This document shows positions 45,288 to 56,538 of a stretch of DNA of 64,000 bases, piece after piece; the stretch's first letter is position 1; every line of letters begins with the position of its first letter. The position numbers and the translations under genes were made by a program. The notes under the pieces were generated by a model that did no database searches, was not told the DNA's origin, and was given only the letters and a program-made list of their open reading frames with translations. Source of the DNA: Cervus elaphus (taxonomy: Eukaryota > Chordata > Mammalia > Artiodactyla > Cervidae); assembly GCF_910594005.1 (NCBI RefSeq), contig NC_057825.1, forward strand, positions 48,453,037 to 48,517,036, read 5' to 3'.

Positions 45288-47443
45288 ATGCTGCCTTCCC
45301 TGGGCCTCCCCAGACTGTCCTGGATGCTGCTCTCCTGCCTGATGCTCCTGTCTCAGGTCCAAGGTGAGATTTCTCTGCCTCTAGCACTGGGTTCCCAGTG
45401 TATGCTCAGGGCCAAGAAGAGGAGGAAAGCTCCTGTGCCTCCCCTGGTAATGGGATATCCCCACACAGCATAACTGCCTGGAATTCCTGAGTCATCACTC
45501 CGTCCTTCAGGTAACCAGTGGTGGGAAGCACCCCAGTGGTTCAGTAACGATGGGATGAGGTGATTTCTATTTTCTCAGTAATTTATGTGCATAGATGAAG
45601 GAGGAAACTGTAGAGTGTCATTAACGAGATGAGTAGAAGGAAAATGATTGATCAACTCAGAGGAGAAGAAGGACTGGACTTTTGAATAAAGACAATGAAT
45701 AAAAAGAAGAGAGATCATCATCCAATTAGTAGGTCTAGTTCATGATTTATAAAAAATCCTGGAGTGTTGGCAATGGTGAGAGGCAGTCAGAAGTTTGGTA
45801 TCACCACCCCAAGCCCTGACCTCATAAATATTCCCCAAGGTCATCTTCCCCCTCCAATTCCCTCTCTCCATTTCACCCCATTCCTCTCCCTTATTTCTTC
45901 CTCTCTAGGGGAAAATTCCCAAAAGGAACTGCCCTCTGCACGGATCAGCTGTCCCACAGGTTCCATGGCCTATAGATCTTACTGCTATGCCTTGTTTAAA
46001 ACACCCAAAACCTGGATGGATGCAGATGTGAGTGTTGGGATCTGCAGTTAGGGGAGATAAGCAGAAACAAATCAGAGACTGGGTTTGAGCACCAGGAGAT
46101 CTCCATTCTCAAGAGTTTCCTGAGGATGAGTATGATGAGCTCATGTTTTGCAAACATACCCCTTCTCACCTGCATTGGCCCTTCCCTTCCTCTAGTGGTG
46201 TCTCAAGGTCCTCCTATGTATTCCCCTTCCCCACACAGATTGCCTGCCAGAAGAGGCCCTCGGGACATCTTGTGTCTGTGCTCAGTGGGGCTGAGGACTC
46301 CTTCGTGGCCTCCTTGGTTAAGAACAACTTGAATACCCAATCAGACATCTGGATTGGGCTCTATGACCCCACAGAGGTACACTTCCATCTCTCTGATCTG
46401 TTACTTCCAAAGGTGCCGTGGCCACCCAGGTCCCTCTTTGTTCCCTTTTGCCAGCCCAGAAAATACCTGAGAGATCCCTGGAGCTCACAGGATAACTAGG
46501 GAAAGTGAGAGCCTAGTCCCCAGCTAAAGTTAATCTGCCTTTCGTCAAGCTTTTACACAGTTCACACAGCATACCTTGTAATTCAGTTCATTGCGCTTGC
46601 CTGAGTCCACACATGCTGTGCTTATCACGTCAATGAAGATTTAGGATTGATGCAGTTTTCCCTTTTATAAAACAGACACTGTCTTGGAGGTTCAGAGGGT
46701 AAACATAAATGCACCCCGAGTGTAGTTCAGATAGGGCCATGTTCCTCTGAGATATTTAATTGATCTTTGTGATTATTGGCTATGAAATTAGCCAATAGAG
46801 TTAGGGAGAGTTTCCCAGAGGAGAGCTGTGGGGCCTCATCTTGAACAGCAGAGCTAATTCCATGATGCTGGGGAGGGGAATCAATCATTCCAACAGACAG
46901 CATCAGGCCAGGAGAATTTTAAAGGCCTTTCTATCTCACCCAACTCCGTCCTCTGCTCCATAGGGCTCTGAGCCCAATGCTGGCGGATGGGAATGGATTA
47001 GCACTGATGTGCTCAATTATGTTGCCTGGGAGACAGATCCTGCTGCCATCTCAAGCCCTGGCTACTGTGGGAGTCTCTCAAGCAGCTCAGGTAAGAGACA
47101 TAGAAGGTCATTTTTGTCCAGTCTTTTCCATCCCCTCACCTGCCATTTCTGGGTCTGATCTTCTCAGGGAATCCTCCTGGGCTGGAACCATAATATTGGC
47201 TTGTCTTCTCCCATTCCTTCTCATCTCTTCTTTCTTTCGGTCCTCTTCCCAGGGAGTGGGAGACTGGTGAAGATGAGGGAGGGCCTTTGAAGCCTAAAGC
47301 AGAATCTGGGATTCCTCTCCATTGGGTTCTCAAGCTCCACCAGCCCCACTGACTTGAGCTCTTCTGTCTCTCCAGGATATCTCAAGTGGATAGATCATAA
47401 CTGTTATTTGAAATTACCCTATGTCTGCAAGTTCAAGGACTAG
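45288..47443 (+). CDS. REG3A: REG3-family secreted C-type lectin (REG3A/REG3G type)
   Basis: Spliced CDS: 45,288-45,363, 45,909-46,027, 46,239-46,376, 46,964-47,090, 47,376-47,443 (76+119+138+127+68 = 528 nt, 175 codons plus stop), all introns GT-AG. Residues 1-26 form a signal peptide (hydrophobic WMLLSCLMLLSQVQG). A short prosegment ends at Arg37-Ile38, the trypsin site of this family. A C-type lectin fold follows, with cysteines at 40, 51, 68, 146, 163 and 171 and the EPN motif at 114-116. Length and cysteine spacing equal human REG3A. Known family role: secreted by pancreas and gut epithelium, binds bacterial peptidoglycan, and limits Gram-positive bacteria; prosegment removal activates it. 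The start at 45,288 matches family N-termini and has A at -3; an in-frame ATG at 45,279 would add three residues. All key residues are intact. Whether it is the REG3A or REG3G orthologue is not certain. Confidence 0.95.
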
Positions 47444-47646
47444 ATCAGATGAGAAGTCAGCAGCCTGACTGGCGTGCAACTGGTGTGCAACTCATTATGA
47501 ACTTGGAACTAGGAATTAAGACCCACAATGGAAGGGGATATTCTCCTCACACCCCCAACCCAACCACCTCATTCTGACCTTCCCTCCTCCCCAGACTCAA
47601 TTCAGGCTCTTTTGTGTGTTCCCTAACCTGACCCTGCAAAGTTCAC

Positions 47647-47652
47647 AATAAA
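47647..47652 (+). terminator. REG3 polyadenylation signal
   Basis: AATAAA about 200 bases after the stop codon, giving a 3' end near 47,668 followed by a T/G-rich stretch. The 3' UTR (47,444-47,668) has no recognisable repeat. Confidence 0.88.
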
Positions 47653-47668
47653 AATTTTAGTCTTCAAT

Positions 47669-48675
47669 TGCCTGTCTTCTTTGCCTCGTTCTCATAGACA
47701 AATTGAGGAAGATGAAGTGGGAGGTCAAGAATTTTTGGTCAGTCTCTGCCTCATTTCACCCAGGTTCCTGGGGAAATAACCATATATACATATTTGTGTA
47801 TTTGTGGTTAAGTACATCACCATTACTTCTGTAGCATGTGGGCTGTAGATACATAAAGACATCACTCTTCCATTCACAGTACTGCTCACACATTCCCCCA
47901 AGACACGTTTCTGATGGTGTAAGGAAACCAGTCTTAAGGTGTGTGATGATGTTTAGAACTGTGCTTCCTAAAGTATTAGTGTGAAACATAAATAGACTTT
48001 ATTAATATTCATAAAATGTATGCAAACAAATTAATAATCTAATTAAATAGATAAAACATATAATCAGAATGAAAACCTGTTTTGGTTGTTGGTGGTTTTG
48101 GCAGATGTAAATGTAACCTGTCAAACTGAGTACAGTTTTCTAATACCTATCAAATTCTGTACTTATACCTCACCATGTTCAGCCAGCTCTGGTCCATCTA
48201 ACTACATGTTGGCTTATTTCTATAGGGCACTTTATTAAAAAGGACCCAGTATGTCGTCTATCCTTGAATCTTAAAACACTGTGACCTCAGTCATGACTGG
48301 AGTTTGTGTGACTTTAATGTCTAGCAGGATTTTTCTTAACATTTTTTTGAATGGAAACTAATGTCCCTCCTAACTGAAGGCAAGATCCAGACTCTGTGTA
48401 TCTGCGTGTTTTAAAACCACTAATCTGTCATTCACCTTGTCACCACCCACCCTTGTCACAAGCTTCCATTGTGGAAAAAAATATTTGGACCAGTTCCCTA
48501 ATTTGGAAAAAAAACATTTATCATATGAGACCACTGATGAAATTTTCCATATGGACCAAGAACACTATGAAAGTTTCATGAGAGGATATTGCTTCTCAAA
48601 TAAAGAGATAAAAATGAATGATCATTGTCTTTTTTTATGTTTCTTAAATTTCATTTCCTATTTCTGAGATAAACT
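47669..48675. other. Unrecognised 3' flank of REG3
   Basis: No gene or repeat recognised. Small frames (48,396-48,667) lack domains. Confidence 0.4.
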
Positions 48676-48894
48676 GTGCGTGCATGCTAAGCCACTTCAG
48701 TCATGTCCAATTCTTTGCGACCCTATGTACTGTAACCCACCAGACTCCCTGTCCATGGGATTCTCCAGGCAAGAATACTGGAGGGGGTTGCCATGCCCTC
48801 CTCCAGGGGATCTTCCCAACCCAGGGATGGAACCCACATCTCTATGTCACCTGCATTGGTGGGTTCTTTAACACTAGCACCACCTGGGAAGCCC
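48676..48894 (-). mobile_element. Bov-tA SINE
   Basis: Antisense Bov-tA from 'tgcgtgcatgctaagccact' to 'agcaccacctgggaagccc'. Well preserved. Confidence 0.94.
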
Positions 48895-49427
48895 TAAAAT
48901 AGATTACCTTAACTAAATATTCCTTTAGCAATTTTTGTTGAAATCTTCTCCATCAGTTTAAATGAATTAAGGATTGCACAATGCTAAGGGTCTTGATTTT
49001 CTGCCCTAATTAAAGTAACAACACAGGTTTGAAAAGTTCACAGCGATTGGTCTTGCGCCAGTTTTCATTTTAGTTGAGTTCCCCCTTCAATGGCAGGTGA
49101 GCCCCTACAGCTGTGGGGACCAGATCCTCTTCCTCTTGTTGGAGGACTCATTATATCAGATAAAACATTTGTCATGGAAAGTAATAAAACTCTCAACATA
49201 ATCTGGCTCATAAAAATAAAGGTATTTCCTGGACATAAAACTGAAATGTAACAGTGAGGAAGACCTTGAGGTCTGTTTGTCCAGGGCTCAAGGGTCATTT
49301 CTCTGGGACTCTATTGTCTGCATCCTCTTTTATTTACATCCTTTATCTTTCAACTGCCTTCCTTAGTTACAGCACAGGAAAGTTGCCAGCAGCAACTTGG
49401 GCTACTGAATCCTCCTCAGTATCAAAA
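48895..49427. other. Unrecognised sequence
   Basis: Nothing recognised. Confidence 0.4.
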
Positions 49428-49652
49428 GGGGGCTTCCCAGGTGGTGCTAGTGATAAAGAACCTGTCTGCCAATACAGCCAGATATAAGAGACACAAGCTC
49501 GATCCCTGGGTTAGGAAGATCCCCTGGAAGAAGCCATGGCAACTCACTCCAGCATTCTTGCCTGGAGAATCCCATGGACAGAAAAGTCTGGCTGTCTACA
49601 GTCTGTGGGATCACAGAGAGTCAGACACCACTGATCAACTAACGCTTTCACT
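49428..49652 (+). mobile_element. Bov-tA SINE
   Basis: Sense Bov-tA beginning 'ggggcttcccaggtggtgct' and ending near 'ctgatcaactaacgctttca'. Full length. Confidence 0.94.
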
Positions 49653-50020
49653 TTTCAGGTCTCCAGAAATTGTCACTACACACACATTCAGAGAATTGGA
49701 AGTAGGTTAAACTTAAGGTTATAACCAATTGGGGTTAGGGGATGTGAAAAATTATTAAATTTTCTTTTTTTCCCCTTAATAATGAACAACTGCCATATCA
49801 CTACCATCAAAAGAATAAAAATACAGGTCTCTCCAGTAAAGAGGCGCATCCTAACTTTACAGATTCCAAGCCACAGATTACTCACTTTCTCATGGTCGGT
49901 TTGCTGTTGATGCCCAACATCATAAAATATCACTCTTTCAATTTTTTCAGTTCTTCTGCAAACTCATTTAGTGAATGTTCCTTTGTAGTTTTCCTCAGCA
50001 CAGATTATTATGTAAATGTA
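49653..50020. other. Unrecognised sequence
   Basis: Nothing recognised. Confidence 0.4.
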
Positions 50021-50231
50021 AAAGTGAAAGTGATAATCGCTCAGTTGTCCTACTCTTTGCATCCCATGGACTGTAGCCTGCCAGGCTCCTTTGTCTGTGG
50101 AATTCTTCAGGCAAGAATACTGGAGAGGATAGCCATTCCCTTCTTCAGGAGATCTTCCTGACCCGGTGATCAAACCTTGGTCTCCTGCACTGCAGGCAGA
50201 TTCTTTACCTTCTGAGCAACCAGGGAAGCTC
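50021..50231 (-). mobile_element. Bov-tA SINE
   Basis: Antisense Bov-tA with the 'aaagtgaaagtgataatcgc' tail variant at the left and 'ctgagcaaccagggaagctc' at the right. Confidence 0.94.
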
Positions 50232-50981
50232 TATTACATAGACAGTTCATAGCTATTCTCAGTCTTCCTTTGAATGGAAACAGCTCCAGTGAGACCTTAA
50301 AATTTAGATGGCGTGATTTTTTTAAACTTATTTTCATCGCATATTTTTTCAAAAGACAGTCACATGATTAAGATAAAATCAAAATATTGCCCTCCCCAAA
50401 GAGCAATGAAAGAATAGAGAATTAGAAGGACACTTGGAAAAATTTTTTATGTTGTGCTTCTTAAGTCTTTTGAAATGTTTATTTCTAAATCAAGTTTAGA
50501 CTGGATATTGCCATTCTCTCAAGGATATGTTAAACATTATGATATCTAGATTACTTGAAACTTCAGCAAGTCCTCTTGCATATCCATATTCTTGGTTTAT
50601 AAACCAAGTGACTGCTTAGTGCTTCCTTACATATACCAGAAATTCATAACCAGTTCTTTGTAGGCAGCCACTGTTACAGAAAGAAGTACCTTCTGATTTT
50701 TTCTTAAAATGAGGGAAAAAATCATTTAAAATAGTCATGAACATTTTTAATCCTTGATTTAAGAGATTATTTATTCTTATCTTGTCTAAAATGAAAATAA
50801 AAAAGACAGTCAATAAATGAAATTAGTTTAATAAACTGTGGTACCTCTATTGAATTGAATATGAACTATTATAAATTGCAATGAAATGCTTAATTTTATA
50901 AGATTATCAAATGTGTATGTGGAAGAAGGTAGAGGCAATGAAGGATCTCCTTTTTCATTTCCCCAATTGCTATCCAGCTTG
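50232..50981. other. Unrecognised AT-rich sequence
   Basis: Nothing recognised. Confidence 0.4.
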
Positions 50982-51131
50982 GGTGGCTCCTCTGTCCATT
51001 GAATTCCCCAGGCAAGAATACTGGAGTGGATAGCCATTTCCTTCTCCAGGGGATCTTCCCTACCCAGGGATTGAACTCCCATCTCCTGCGTTTCAGGCAT
51101 ATTCTTTACCATCTGAGCCACCAGGCAGCCC
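50982..51131 (-). mobile_element. Bov-tA SINE, truncated
   Basis: Antisense Bov-tA lacking its 3' tail; it starts in the middle at 'gtggctcctctgtccattga' and ends 'gagccaccaggcagccc'. Confidence 0.9.
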
Positions 51132-53582
51132 ACCAGAGTAAATGAGGAAGATTTATTACAACAGGACATGAGCAAAAGATAGAGGTAAAATCAAAGCCTC
51201 CCAAGTGAGCAGAACAAAACCAGGTCCTGAGAAGGGACACAGGTGATATAGGCTCAGAGAGATTCCCAGAATGGGTAGAGGCCCTTCCCGGCATGGGCTG
51301 GAACTGTCCAATGTAAGGAGTCCTCCCCACAATCAGTCCCACTTTCCTTCAGGCAAAGACGGAGTTTTTTTCATTCTCTGAGTGCTCCCAGGTGCCCAAT
51401 TCCCATGTCCCTGAAAGGCAGGGAGAGCAAGAAAAGATGTTCCAGGAAGGCTGCAAAAAGGAAGCAAAGAAAGCCCAGAAGCGATGCAGGAGATCAGGCC
51501 TCCTGGGAAGATTTGGGAAGATATTTGGAAAAATATTCATGGAAGAGAGAAGCAGGGAAGTGTGGAGAGACTGTCAGCCCATCTCATTTCTTGATTTTGT
51601 CCTTTGCCTCAAATTTAGGAAAGTGATCAACACTTGCATATGTAGAATCTGATGGTAGCACCTGAAATGATTAATTCTTCCAACTGAATTCAGTTGCAAA
51701 TATCCCTGAAAATTAACTTTAGTCAAAAAATTGTATTTGTGAGCTTATATCTCACCATTTTAAATGAAAAAACAAAACAAAACATAGTACAGTAGGTTTC
51801 TACCCCAATCCCCCAAACAGTGCTCTAAAACCCATGAACACCCAGGTTTAAGGAGCAAATTATCATGTTAAAATAGAAAATTCTTTAAAACTTCATTTCC
51901 TGATTAGCACACAATTAATGTGTTGTTAAAACTTTTTTCTCTTATTGTATGACATACATGACCCAGTGATGCCTCTTTTTTGCACCTGCAACATCTGTGA
52001 CCTGTGCTCTCTTTGAGAAAAATATGCGATTCTCATCTTTTACCAACCATGCTTAGTATGTCACTAGACTTAGCTCATGCATATTTTTATTAATGGATTC
52101 ATACTGAGATTTGGGCATGCATATATCAATTTTTCTTATACAAAATTTGGCTGGAAAATGTTGCACCAATTGATGCACATATTTTCTGGAGATTGGATCA
52201 TTAAAACCGAAGAATTATTCTATTAAGAAAATGTTAACCAGAGACCAAATCTTCAGGATTTACCTGCAATACCTTAGGTACTATTCAGAAAAATTCATAG
52301 AGATAATAAAATGTTGCTAGTTGTATAATACAGTGCTTTATGCAAATTCATTGCTCAATCCCATCCTTTTAAAGACTTTGAAATGCTCAGCATCTCTCTG
52401 CAGCCAACTTCCCAGGGAACTTACCCCAGACTTTTAAACCCATACACATGATCTTTTTCTGAAAGTCATTGACTACCACAAGTGGAAAGAACACTATTTT
52501 TTCATTGAGGAAGCAAAGAATCTTTTCAGAGCAGACTTGGGAAACAGTTCTGTGTGGGGCTCTGGCATTTCTTAACTTCATGTAAGCAGAGACACTCACT
52601 GCCCTCTCTTCTGGATGACCTTTGCAAGGAAGTCTGTGTAGTGAAGAGCCTTTAAAAACAGAAAGGCCATCTCTCTCCAAAGCAATGACAGGTTTGCTTA
52701 CAGTTTTGAAAAACAGAGACAGTGCTTCCATCCAGAGCAAAGTAAGTCAGGCCTGATCACTCTCCAATGCAAGAAAGATGTCTCTTTCTGAAGTAAGGAG
52801 TAGGCTAGCTTATGGCCCATCAGAAAGACTCAGGTTATTCATGCTCCTGTAGCATAATTATAGGGGATATTCCTCTGCTGTAATATAACCTGCTATGTGT
52901 GAAAGCACCTGTTTGGGTCCATCTATGTCCACATCATGGGACCAGGGTTTAAGGGGAATTGAGCTGAATATTGTGAGACTCATAATGCCACAAGTATTAT
53001 ACTAAAGTCCTTTGCCTTCTTCCTATGCAATGGCAGGGAGGCAACAAGGCTACTAGGGAAAATTTGAGAGAGCTCGTGGTCCTTGACATGAAATTAAGTA
53101 ATTTTTGTAACACATTGGAAGAAAATAACTTTATCTGAAGGGTCTTGAGTCTTATTTGCTGATTTCTTTCTATTGTTGTTTCCATTCTATTTTCTTTTCA
53201 AGAAATAGATTCCTTGTTCTTTTCAAAATTACACCTGTCAGACTTGCTATCCTGCCCTTTTCCTCTAGAAGTCCTCCCCTCCCATCATTCCCTTCATCTC
53301 ATGCAGTGTCTCTCTCTTTCCCTCTCCCTGCCCTTAAAGGTCTACAGACTGCAGCTTGACATTCTGTCTATCTACATTGTACCAGGGAGAGTCCCATCAT
53401 TCTTACCTTTGGAAAAGTTGAGCTTTCCAAGAGGCTCTAACAGAAAAATAAATTTTAGCCAGATTCTACTGCAATATATGTTAACGTGAAATACTGTGGA
53501 CTTCAAGAGGTCATAGATTAGGAAATCCTGTAAGAAAATACATCTGGAAAAAAAATCAACCAGAACACTTAAACTGTGTGGG
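51132..53582. other. Unrecognised; minus-strand AATAAA near the left end
   Basis: The minus strand reads AATAAATCTTCCTC near 51,145-51,158, and about 500 bases of purine-rich sequence follow, which could be an old LTR or retrocopy. I cannot identify it. Plus-strand frames at 51,392-51,652 and others look like chance. Confidence 0.35.
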
Positions 53583-54185
53583 TTTGGTACACATATACAA
53601 TGAAATATGTGTATGCTTATTTGCTCACTCACGTCTAACTCTTTATGACCCCATGGACTATAGCCTGCCAAGCTCTGCTGTCCATGGAACTTTCTAGGCA
53701 AGAATGCTGGAGCAGGTTGCCATTTCCTCCTCTGGGGGATCTTCCTAATCCAGGGGTCAAATCCATGTCTTTTGTGTTTCCTGCACTGACCCAGGCAAAT
53801 TCTCTACTGCTATACCACCATACTAAGCCATAGAAAAAGAAAGAAAGAATGCCATTTGAAGCAACATGATGGAACTAGAGATTATCATACTAAGTGAAAT
53901 TAGCCAGAGAAAGATAAATATTATATGAAATCATTTATATGTGGACTCTAAAAAAAAATGATACAAATAAACTTATTTACAAAACAGAAACAGACTCACA
54001 GACAAAACACCCTTATGGTTACCAAAGATGGGGAGGAAGTATAAATTAGGAGTATGGGTTTAAAGTATACAAATTACTATATATAAAATAGATAATCAAC
54101 AAAGGTCTATTTTATAGCATGAGGAACTCTACTCAATAAGCTGTAATAACCATTTGGGAAAATAATCTGAAATAGAACGGATACT
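53583..54185 (+). mobile_element. L1 3' part split by a SINE
   Basis: 'tacacatatacaatgaaata' before the SINE and 'gccatttgaagcaacatgat', 'cagaaacagactcacagaca', 'ataaaatagataatcaacaa' after it are the L1 ORF2 end and 3' UTR. Sense strand, 5'-truncated, and cut at the right by BovB. Confidence 0.88.
53609..53829 (-). mobile_element. Bov-tA SINE nested in L1
   Basis: Antisense Bov-tA from 'gtgtatgcttatttgctcac' to 'gctataccaccatactaagc'. Diverged. It separates two parts of one L1. Confidence 0.92.
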
Positions 54186-54832
54186 AAGATCATGGCATCC
54201 GGTCCCATCACTGCATGTCAAATAGATGGGGAAACAGTGGAAACAGTGGCAGACTTTATTTTTGGGGGCTCCAAAATCAGTGCAGATGATGACTGCAGCC
54301 ATGAAATTAAAACACGCTTGCTCCTTGGAAGAAATGCTATGACCAACCTAGACAGCATATTAAAAAGCAGAGATATTACTTTGCCAGCAAAAGTCCATCT
54401 AGTCAAAGCTTTGGTTTTTCCAGCAAGAGTTAGGCTATAGAGAAAGCTGAGCACTGAAGAATTGATGCTTTTGAACTGTGGTGTTGGAGAAGACTCTTGA
54501 GAGTCCCTTGGACTGCAAGGAGATCCAACCAGTCCATCCTAAAGGAAATCAGTCCTGAATATTCATTGGAAGGTGTGGTGCTGAAGCTGAAACTCCAATA
54601 CTTTGGCCACCTGATGCGAAGAACTGACTCATTTGAAAAGACCCTGATGCTGGGAAAGATTTAAGGCAGGAGGAGAAGGGGATGACAGAGAATGAGATGG
54701 TTGGATGACATCACCAAAGCAATGGAAATGAACTTAGGCAAGCTTGAGGAGATGGTGAGTGATGGGGAAGCCTGACAGGCTGCAGTCCATGGGGTCACAA
54801 AGAGTCAGACATGACTGGGCAACTGAACAACA
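54186..54832 (+). mobile_element. BovB LINE, 3' fragment
   Basis: Sense BovB C-terminal region ending 'gggcaactgaac'. Compared with the other copies it has lost bases around 54,425-54,435, where the conserved YGCE-type stretch should be, and is frameshifted after that. Inactive. Confidence 0.94.
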
Positions 54833-54833
54833 A

Positions 54834-55008
54834 GACTGCAGTATGCCAGGCTCCTCTGTCCATGGGATTCTCCAGGCAGGAATACTGGAGCGGGTTACCA
54901 TGCCCTCCCCCAGGGGATATTCCAACAAAGTGATAGCACCTGAGTCTCCTGCGACTCTTGCATTTCAAGGGCAGATTCCTTACATGCTGAGCCATTAGGG
55001 AAGCCTGA
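54834..55008 (-). mobile_element. Bov-tA SINE, truncated
   Basis: Antisense Bov-tA without its tail, from 'actgcagtatgccaggctcc' to 'gagccattagggaagcct'. It sits exactly between two sense BovB copies. Confidence 0.9.
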
Positions 55009-56538
55009 CCTACCAGACATTTTAGAACTATCACCAAAAAAAAGATATCCTTTTCATCGTAGGAGATTCGAATATAAAAGTAGGAAGTCAAGAGATACCT
55101 GGAGTAACAGGCAAGTTTGACCTTGGAGTACAAAATGAAGCAGGCAAAAGCTAACAAAATTTTGCCAAGAGAATACACTACTCAATGCAAACACTCTCTT
55201 CCAACAACACAAGAGATGACTCTACACATGGACATCACCAGATGGTCAGGAACATAATCAGATTGATTATATTCTTTGTAGCCAAAGATGGAGAAGCTCT
55301 ATACAGTCAGCAAAAACAAGACTGGGAGCTGACTGTGGCTCAAATCATGAATTCCTTATTGCAAAATTCAGACTTAAATTGGAGAACATAGGGAAAACCA
55401 CTAGACTATACAGATAGGACCTAAATCAAATCCCTTATGATTATACAGTGGAAGTGACAGATAGAATGAAGGGTTAGATCTGATAGACAGAGTGCCTGAA
55501 GAATTATGGACAAACATTTGTAATATGGTACAGGAGGCAGTGACAAAAACCATTCCCAAGAAAAAGAAGGCAAAATGGTTTTCTCAGGAGGCCTTACAAA
55601 TAGCTAAGAGAAGTGAAAAGCAAAGGATGAAAGGAAAGATATACCCATCTGAATGCAGAATTCCAAAAAAAGCAAGGAGACATAAGAAAGCCTTCTTAAG
55701 TGGACAATGCAAAGAAATAGAGGAAAACAACAGAATGGGAAAGATTAGGGATATATACAAGAAAATTAGAGATACCAAGGGAATATTTCACGCAAAGATG
55801 GTCACAATGAAGAACATAAATGTTATGGCCCTAACAGAAGCAGAAGGTATTAAGAAGAAGTGGCAAGAATATACAGAAGAACTGTACAAAAGAGGTCTTT
55901 TTTTTTTTTTCCAAAAGAGGTCTTAATGACCCAGATAACCACAATGATGTGACCGCTCACTTAAAGCCAGACACCCTGGAGTGTGGAGCCAAGTGGGCCT
56001 TAGGAAGCATCAGGATGAACAAAGCTAGTGGAGGTAATAGAATTCTAGCTGAGCTATTTCAAATCCTAAAAGATGATGCTGTTAAGGTGCTGCACTCAAT
56101 ATGCCAGCAAATTTGGAAAACACAGCAGGAGTCATGTATGGGTGGGAGAGTTGGACCAGAAAGAAAGCGAGGGCCAAAAAATTGATGCTTTCAAACTGTG
56201 GTGCTGGAGCAGTTACTTTAGAGTCCCTCAGACAGCGAGGAGATCAAACCAGTCAATGGAAATCAACCCTGAATATTCATTGGAAGGACTGATGCTGAAG
56301 CTCCAATCTTTGGCCACCTGATGCAAGGAGCTGACTCATTGGAAAAGACCCTAATGCTGGGGTAGAATGAGGGCAGGAGGAGAAGGGGACAGCACAGGAT
56401 GAGATGGTTGGATGGCATCATTAATTCAATGGACATGAGTTTGAGCAAACTCCAGGAGATGGTGAAGGATAGGGAAGCCTGGTGTGCTGCATCCCATTGG
56501 GTCACAAAGCATTGCACAGGACTGAGTGGCTGAACTAC
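55009..56538 (+). mobile_element. BovB LINE with internal RT deletion
   Basis: The sense copy starts in the endonuclease region ('aggaagtcaagagatacctg'), passes through the linker (open frame 55,492-55,926) to the RT N-terminus, then at about 56,130 jumps to the C-terminal region ('gtcatgtatgggtgggagag') and runs to the 3' end. The RT palm, including motif A and the YADD motif, is absent. A T run flanked by repeats interrupts it at 55,900-55,911. Confidence 0.93.
55887..55924 (-). repeat. T-run flanked by 13-bp direct repeats
   Basis: 'caaaagaggtctt' at 55,887-55,899 recurs at 55,912-55,924, separated by twelve bases (T11 plus C). BovB has one copy of this word here. On the minus strand this is a bare A run with a target-type duplication beginning 'aaga'. 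Confidence 0.85.

Noticed and set aside
51392..51652. Basic, amphipathic-looking stretch (RRSGLLGRFGKIFGKIF) resembling a cathelicidin-type peptide
   Set aside because: No signal peptide, no cathelin domain, no splice or promoter context; the composition follows from a purine-rich repeat-like DNA run. Probably chance.
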